Source: a virus
Strand: one strand, 5' to 3'
Virus record (IMG/VR): IMGVR_UViG_3300036979_000130
Coordinates: 1 to 43,287 of that record
DNA length: 43,287 nt
Shown: one piece after another, positions 39,049-43,287 of the stretch
How the letters are laid out: each line of letters starts with the position of its first letter
How positions within the stretch are numbered: position 1 is the stretch's first letter
Made by a program: the position numbers and the translations under genes
The notes under the pieces: generated by a model
Told to the model about the DNA's origin: nothing
Seen by the model: the letters and a program-made list of their open reading frames with translations, nothing else
The model's database searches: none

Positions 39049-39453
39049 TCATCCGAAGATATTACCAAAGAAGCCCTTGTCATTCCGTGCGCGCTGTTGC
39101 TTATTGTATTGATGCCAATCAATAGCCCAATCAGGAGTAAACCCAAGACTGGGTGTTTGCGCCCAACTAAGATCTGGCCCACGTCTGGTATCAAACTTTG
39201 AGAAGTCCAAAGATGGGTCGAATTTGCCAGGAATGGAAAGGCCAGCAATACCAAAGTCGTTAGGGTCTTTGAAAGACGGGTCGATGTACTCGAGAGAGCC
39301 GCCGTCCATCCGTCGCTGACCTTCTGACGCAATGTCATATGATGCCACGCGCTCAAGGAAATTGCGGCGGTCAGCCTCAAACCGAACACGGGCTTCTTCA
39401 ACCATCGCATCTGATTTGATTTGAGAGTTACTGGGGCCTTTAGGAACTCCCAT
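39049..39453 (-). CDS. Small virion or assembly protein upstream of portal, unknown
   Basis: Protein of 134 aa. The N-terminal half is helical and charged (SDAMVEEARVRFEADRRNFLERVASYDIA). The second half is rich in Asp, Phe, Pro and Gly (FDPSLDFSKFDTRRGPDL, PSLGFTPDWAIDWHQY) and ends KGFFGNIFG. In T7 small tail-assembly proteins (gp6.7, gp7.3) lie before the portal; position supports that role but sequence does not show it. AGGT lies upstream of ATG 39453. Confidence 0.65.
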   Translation of the reverse strand: MGVPKGPSNSQIKSDAMVEEARVRFEADRRNFLERVASYDIASEGQRRMDGGSLEYIDPSFKDPNDFGIAGLSIPGKFDPSLDFSKFDTRRGPDLSWAQTPSLGFTPDWAIDWHQYNKQQRARNDKGFFGNIFG

Positions 39454-39646
39454 GAGAGACCTGCCTTTCTGATACCTTTCGCAGGTACTCTACGACTGAG
39501 AATTGACCAGAACGGAAATCGATCTGACGGATGTCAGTATCGGGTGTGTGTGTCACAGGTGTAAAGAACTTCGACAACCACTGGACAAGCTCAGGGCTAA
39601 TCGGCGGTTGGGTTAGGTTCGGATTCGTAGGCGGCGGTGTAATCAT
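39440..39646 (-). CDS. Small Pro-rich protein, unknown
   Basis: Protein of 68 aa (MITPPPTNPNLTQPPISPELVQWLSKFFTP...). A Pro-rich N-terminus is followed by an amphipathic helix and a FRSGQFSVVEYLRKVSE end. It overlaps the papain-like gene by 50 bases and the next gene by 14. GAGGAT lies nine bases before the ATG. No family is recognised. Confidence 0.6.
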   Translation of the reverse strand: MITPPPTNPNLTQPPISPELVQWLSKFFTPVTHTPDTDIRQIDFRSGQFSVVEYLRKVSERQVSHGSS

Positions 39647-40136
39647 CAGGATAATCCTCAGGTAGATAAATACCCGATGAAGGGTCTCGACTCATAGACA
39701 ACAGTTCGTGGTAGAAGAACCTCGAAGTGGAACTGCGAGTAGCGATACCAAGGGTTGATAGGACAGTCCGCACTGTGTTGACACAGGTGAACCGCTTTGG
39801 ACGGGGAATACGATACCCCGCATCTGCTAAGTAGTGTGGTAACTCTGTCAGCAGGGTGTACAGGTGGTGAGACACAATCTGTCCCTCCCCCGCCTTCCAA
39901 GTCAAGAAGGGGTCATAGTACAGAGGACAGATATCAAAGGAGTGTTTCACCCTATCGCCCAAGTACCTCTCTACGACATCCCTGCGAGACCATCTTGCTG
40001 GCCCCTGAAGGGTTTGGAGAAGGTAGGAAGTACCAACCCCAATACCAACATGGACAGGACGGAAGTCAGATGTAGTGTCAGCCACCCAACAACCCAAATC
40101 AGTACCGTCAATGAAGTCTATCTGGAAGTCAGACAT
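39597..40136 (-). CDS. Permuted NlpC/P60-like (papain-fold) candidate
   Basis: Protein of 179 aa, first gene of the late operon. VHVGIGVGTSYLLQTL (about residues 28-43) fits the catalytic-His strand of circularly permuted papain-fold enzymes (YiiX/DUF830 and LRAT-like). FTCVNTVRTVLSTLGI (about 117-132) fits the Cys-bearing helix that comes late in this permuted order. Such enzymes cleave peptides in peptidoglycan or act as acyl transferases. No other lysozyme or amidase is apparent in the genome, so this is a candidate for the lytic or entry enzyme. The ATG follows AAGGTATT and the 40.26 kb promoter leader. Confidence 0.5.
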   Translation of the reverse strand: MSDFQIDFIDGTDLGCWVADTTSDFRPVHVGIGVGTSYLLQTLQGPARWSRRDVVERYLGDRVKHSFDICPLYYDPFLTWKAGEGQIVSHHLYTLLTELPHYLADAGYRIPRPKRFTCVNTVRTVLSTLGIATRSSTSRFFYHELLSMSRDPSSGIYLPEDYPDDYTAAYESEPNPTAD

Positions 40137-40320
40137 ACTGTGAATACCTTGTAGTTGTCTAGCGGTAGGTGTACACCCTATATAGATAGTCCGATCATAC
40201 GGTCGTATGATACTGTCCCTATACTATATACTGAACGGGGGGGGGGGGCTTCCCCTTCTCCTATGAGGTGGACATTAATCTAAACGCTTTGTTTTGCTGG
40301 GTTTACGCATGGGGTGTTTA
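40137..40320. other. Late promoter leader region
   Basis: In transcription order: a shared AAACGCTTTGTTTT-type upstream block, the phage promoter, a run of twelve G (40237-40248 on the plus strand), an AT-rich CTATA stretch, the hairpin ATCATAC-GGTC-GTATGAT (40194-40211) and another CTATATAG. No gene is seen. The G run is a likely site of assembly length error. Confidence 0.75.
40261..40278 (-). promoter_or_regulatory. Candidate phage RNA polymerase promoter (late genes)
   Basis: The minus strand reads TTAATGTCCACCTCATA then GGAG, +1 at 40261. It is identical over 17 bases to the 10.43 kb copy. It lies 125 bases ahead of the first late gene and should drive the whole structural operon. Confidence 0.82.
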
Positions 40321-41244
40321 TCACGCCCGACGCAGGTAAACCAGGGGGAAGTTGCCGTTTGCAAAGTTACTAACCACAGCTGGCACGGAGGTGAAGTTAA
40401 TCCAAGTACCAAAGGTAATGGTCTTATTGAAGATTGATGCTTGGTTTGCTACCGTTGGGTCTGAGACAATAGCAACCAACGACCCAAGTGTGACTGAGCG
40501 ATTAGAACAAGCAGCCGATGATTGAATTGCTAACCAGTACTGTGTCCCAGCCACCACGGCTGTGGTATAAGCCGTCTCGCGATTACCAGTAGTGTTTGTT
40601 GAAAGGTTAGAAGGTGTGTTGAGCGGTGTTCCCACAGGAAGCCCAGTAGCGGGGTCAGAGGCATAAATTGCTAACTGGAGATTACCAGCAACGATGCTAG
40701 TTATGTTTGTTCCAATTACTGATGGCGTAAAGGAGAACGCTGGTACATAAGGCACCATCTTCTGTGTGTTAGCTACCAAAGCAACGGTTGAAAACGCATC
40801 TCCCCAAAGACCAGGAGCATCAATACTACCGCTGAAAGGAATTACTTTAGGCGGGGCATAGGGGATTTTCCAAGCACTGGTGCCATCAAGGAAGTTTCCT
40901 GCTGCGGCTGTTCCACTACCAAGTCGGGCTGTAGAAAAGACACCCGTAGTTGTCTTTGAGGCATTGAGAGACGGGATACGAGCATCCATAAAGACACCCG
41001 CATAAACCTGACCAGCATCAATGTTTATATCATCACCGCCCCCTTCCTCATGCGTTCCAGCGTGGTTGGGAATGCGAGCAGCGTTCAAAAGCCCAGTTGT
41101 CACCTGAGAAGCGTCAATAGAGATCTCGTCAGCACCTCCGTTACCGTGCGTGGCAGCGTGTAGCCCACCAACACCTGCAGCGGGAGCAACAGACTTAGCA
41201 ATCTTTCTAATCTCACCTTGTTCAATACGGTCGAATCGACTCAT
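40321..41244 (-). CDS. Fibre-like structural protein outside the tail module
   Basis: Protein of 307 aa. The first 110 residues hold fibre-type repeats: HAATHGNGGADEISIDASQVTTGLLNAARIP, then HAGTHEEGGGDDINIDAGQVYAGVFMDARIP and a looser third copy. A short linker (FLDGTSAWKIPYAPP) leads to a beta-rich C-terminal domain of about 175 residues (NLQLAIYASDPATGLPVGTPL, TQYWLAIQSSAACS), probably a binding or carbohydrate-recognition tip. It lies after the dNMP kinase and before the late promoter, far from the tail fibre, and may be a second adsorption fibre. AAGGA precedes the ATG. Confidence 0.7.
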   Translation of the reverse strand: MSRFDRIEQGEIRKIAKSVAPAAGVGGLHAATHGNGGADEISIDASQVTTGLLNAARIPNHAGTHEEGGGDDINIDAGQVYAGVFMDARIPSLNASKTTTGVFSTARLGSGTAAAGNFLDGTSAWKIPYAPPKVIPFSGSIDAPGLWGDAFSTVALVANTQKMVPYVPAFSFTPSVIGTNITSIVAGNLQLAIYASDPATGLPVGTPLNTPSNLSTNTTGNRETAYTTAVVAGTQYWLAIQSSAACSNRSVTLGSLVAIVSDPTVANQASIFNKTITFGTWINFTSVPAVVSNFANGNFPLVYLRRA

Positions 41245-41277
41245 GTTGAGTTCCTTTATTTAGAAGTTTAAGTTCTA

Positions 41278-41928
41278 CTATGACATGACCGACATGTCAA
41301 GCCACACAGGGGCGAGCCTATTCACTAGGTTCTTCAGCACAGTAACACTTCCGTCGTTTGTGATCAGGAAGTCAATAGCATTATCAGGCATCAAACCATC
41401 TGTGTAGTATGTGGCTAAAGCCTCAGATTCATGCTGACGAAAGGCAGCGTCAATGTCTTTGATCCGACTACGCCCGTCAACAAACACGGTTGTCCCACCA
41501 ATGCAGCGGATAAACTCCAACTCATTCAGGTAACGGAGATCGTCAAAGATCAATACTTTCTCACAGAATTCTTTCTCTTTGTCGATAAGTGCTAGTGCGG
41601 CGTACTTGTCTCGCTCAGCGAGCTGCTTCTGGAGAATAAGAATAGCCACACGTCGCAGCCAGTAATCCTCTCCAGACCTGCGGCCTGGATGACCAGACGG
41701 CCTGAAGTTAGGATCGCGTCGTGTTTCCCCCCACCGCTGTAGTGTGGCTCGATACAGAGAGGGGTTTGTCTCTTTGTCTAAACCCAATCGCTTTGCAGCC
41801 ACCTTCATAGGCTCAGCAAACGACATGATGGTAGGCGATAAGCCGTGTTCCATACACCAGTTAGCGAGTAGAGTGGCAGTGGTGGTCTTCCCACCTCGAG
41901 CGAGACCTGCGAGGGCTACAACTATCAT
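41278..41928 (-). CDS. Deoxynucleoside monophosphate kinase
   Basis: Protein of 216 aa with a P-loop at the N-terminus (ALAGLARGGKTTTA), then FAEPMKVAAKRLGL, LQRWGETRRDPN, YWLRR and VLIFDDLRYLNELEFI. This is the pattern of the T4 gp1-type dNMP kinase that phosphorylates dTMP, dGMP and modified dNMPs. It follows ThyX directly (ATGA overlap), so dUMP to dTMP to dTDP is encoded in series. I use ATG 41928 behind GGAGGT; the longer frame is unlikely. Confidence 0.85.
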   Translation of the reverse strand: MIVVALAGLARGGKTTTATLLANWCMEHGLSPTIMSFAEPMKVAAKRLGLDKETNPSLYRATLQRWGETRRDPNFRPSGHPGRRSGEDYWLRRVAILILQKQLAERDKYAALALIDKEKEFCEKVLIFDDLRYLNELEFIRCIGGTTVFVDGRSRIKDIDAAFRQHESEALATYYTDGLMPDNAIDFLITNDGSVTVLKNLVNRLAPVWLDMSVMS

Positions 41929-42566
41929 TGATTTACCTCCACGGTAAGGGCGGACCAAGACAACGGAAACAACGTCCTACAGATGTCTGATACCTGTGCT
42001 GCGTACGTTTGCACCTCTCGCTGAGCGTGGGGATCTAACCGAAGGTTACACATTCGTGACCACGCATAGAGACTTCCTGTCCAGATCCACTCAGTCATCA
42101 TAGCTTGAGGAAGAACAGCCCGTGCTTGCTCAGGGCAAACACCACGGGAGATCATATCCTCGTAGATGGCGAGCGCGGTCTCGTTACTGGCTTTGAATAG
42201 AGCAACGAGCGTGTCACTCATGTGGTGTTTCTGGTCTGTTGATCCCTGCTTTACGCTAGCAGAGGCTGTTCGAAAGTGATCTGGATACCACAGCACGGGT
42301 GTGTTGCTTACATACCGACGCGACACCTCGTTCCATGCAAACCCAACCTGATGCTTCTGAAGCTGACGAGCAATGAAGATTGGGGCGGTGAAACGGAATT
42401 GAACCGTAGTGTGGGCAAAGGGACTCCAGTGGTTGTTCTTGGCAAGGTATGAGATCAGTTTCTTATTCTGATCTGGGGTGAACCCATCGGAAGACTTACC
42501 CATACTTACACGGGCAGCATCGCATATGGAGTTGTCTGTACCCATATGATTGAGAAGTGTAATCAA
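41925..42566 (-). CDS. thyX: Flavin-dependent thymidylate synthase
   Basis: Protein of 213 aa that makes dTMP from dUMP with methylene-tetrahydrofolate, FAD and NADPH. HMGTDNSICDAARVSMGK is the family N-terminus, HWSPFAHTTVQFR contains the conserved His segment, and ARQLQKHQVGFAWNEVSRRYV is the ThyX motif in its phage form (KHQ in place of RHR, S and RRY kept). The C-terminal NLRLDPHAQREVQTYA is also conserved. The start is probably TTG at 42566, overlapping the polymerase stop (TTGA) with GGAG upstream; the first ATG, 7 codons on, would remove conserved residues. Confidence 0.93.
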   Translation of the reverse strand: MITLLNHMGTDNSICDAARVSMGKSSDGFTPDQNKKLISYLAKNNHWSPFAHTTVQFRFTAPIFIARQLQKHQVGFAWNEVSRRYVSNTPVLWYPDHFRTASASVKQGSTDQKHHMSDTLVALFKASNETALAIYEDMISRGVCPEQARAVLPQAMMTEWIWTGSLYAWSRMCNLRLDPHAQREVQTYAAQVSDICRTLFPLSWSALTVEVNQ

Positions 42567-43287
42567 TGTGTTTCGCTCCAGTTCTTACCAACCTTGAACG
42601 CACCGTCAAGGGGACACTTTAACCCAAGCATCACACCAGCATCAACAATAGACCTGACCATTATCGCGCCAACATCTTCCGCGATCATCGGGCTACACTC
42701 AATCTGAACCTCGTCGTGGATGTTAGCCATGAAGGCATACCCATTCGGATACTTAGCAGTCAGTCGAGCATCCATGATGACCAACGCCTTCTTCATCACC
42801 ACCGCTCCAGCAGACTGAAGCAGGAGGTTGAGTGCGGCATATGCCGACCGAACAGGAAGAGGCCGTCCATCTAGCCCATTCAGAGACTTAGTCTTTGCAG
42901 ACTCGAACTCCAACTTCTGAAGTAGGCGAGCATAGCCAGGAACCTGCCGCTTGAACTCGTTCTTAAGCTTAGCACCGTCCGCAGGAGTGCCGTCAACAAT
43001 AGAGCCAACCTTGGCATCACCAGCACCGTACAGGAGTCCGTAGATGAATGTCTTGGCTTGGTCGCGCGTCTTCAAACCAGCCATAGCCTGATTATGAGAA
43101 TGGATGTCTCCCTTACAGATCACCCCTGCATAGACACCTCCATCAAACTCAGCAAGGTAATGAGCCAGCATACGCAACTCAAGACCCGCAGCGTCTGCGC
43201 CTACCTGAACCCAGTCGTATCGGGTCGGGCGGAACAGGGATCGAAACTCAGAGCCATATGGCGATCCACATCGTGGTACCTGTGCCA
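42563..43287 (-). CDS. DNA polymerase, family A (T7 gp5-like), C-terminal part; continuation of 1-1058
   Basis: This is the C-terminal palm and fingers of the polymerase that begins at 1058. Motif B is RDQAKTFIYGLLYGAGDAK and motif C is HDEVQIE with its catalytic Asp. The protein ends NWSETH, comparable to NWAICH in T7 gp5. Bases 43161-43287 repeat 1-127. The TGA stop overlaps the TTG start of ThyX. Both exonuclease and polymerase catalytic residues are present, so the enzyme should be active and proofreading. Confidence 0.95.
   Translation of the reverse strand, partial: AQVPRCGSPYGSEFRSLFRPTRYDWVQVGADAAGLELRMLAHYLAEFDGGVYAGVICKGDIHSHNQAMAGLKTRDQAKTFIYGLLYGAGDAKVGSIVDGTPADGAKLKNEFKRQVPGYARLLQKLEFESAKTKSLNGLDGRPLPVRSAYAALNLLLQSAGAVVMKKALVIMDARLTAKYPNGYAFMANIHDEVQIECSPMIAEDVGAIMVRSIVDAGVMLGLKCPLDGAFKVGKNWSETH
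43161..43287. repeat. Right copy of exact 127-bp end repeat (assembly overlap)
   Basis: This copy is identical to 1-127. It repeats the part of the DNA polymerase gene that encodes motif A. Trimming one copy gives a circular map with an intact polymerase gene. Confidence 0.95.

Noticed and set aside
1-43287. CRISPR array, integrase, transposase or insertion sequence, complete tRNA gene
   Set aside because: None was found. The tandem repeats are all in frame within genes, and the only tRNA-like fold lacks a usable anticodon loop.

Overview
The window is a complete or near-complete genome of a T7-like podovirus (Autographiviridae type) assembled as a circle. Bases 1-127 are repeated exactly at 43161-43287, so the unique sequence is 43,160 bp and the contig ends fall inside the DNA polymerase gene. 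Every gene I can support is on the minus strand, most of them overlapping by ATGA, GTGA or TGATG. A single-subunit RNA polymerase, a family A DNA polymerase, a primase-helicase, a T7-type virion set and a T7-type terminase establish the group. The host is not identifiable. AAGGAG-type ribosome binding sites and perfect DnaA boxes fit a bacterium of proteobacterial type, but that is inference.

Read in the direction of transcription (descending coordinates), the linear genome probably begins in the 0.9 kb gene-free stretch at 15.6-16.5 kb, between the terminase stop and the first early gene. That stretch holds three copies of a 21-bp iteron, further CCGATA sites, two tandem DnaA boxes, a CTATAG cluster, a phage promoter and a possible host promoter. 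Early genes (15.6-10.5 kb) are small and mostly unknown. They include a Gp88-like protein, an Api92-like protein, a protein of ten nine-residue repeats and an ECF-like sigma factor. Two of them share a repeated leader cassette.

The middle region starts at a phage promoter at 10.43 kb. It carries small genes, an HNH endonuclease, the RNA polymerase, 5'-3' exonuclease, a deoxyribosyltransferase-like protein, a metallophosphoesterase, a SprT-like protein, single-strand binding protein, RusA resolvase and primase-helicase. The DNA polymerase then crosses the contig junction, followed by ThyX, a dNMP kinase and a fibre-like protein.

The late region starts at a phage promoter at 40.26 kb. It encodes a permuted papain-fold candidate, portal, scaffold, a two-span lipoprotein-like protein, capsid, an SGNH-like virion protein, both tail-tube proteins, three internal virion proteins, tail fibre, holin candidate and both terminase subunits.

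Four copies of one 17-bp element ending in GG match the geometry of T7-class promoters and are the likely targets of the phage RNA polymerase. The oddest signals are: a degenerate tRNA-like fold with a 3-nt anticodon loop just ahead of the capsid gene; a primase zinc ribbon reachable only from a CTG start; a polymerase lacking the thioredoxin-binding insertion; iterons plus DnaA boxes in a T7-like genome; a sigma factor in a phage with its own polymerase; and no recognisable T7-type lysozyme.
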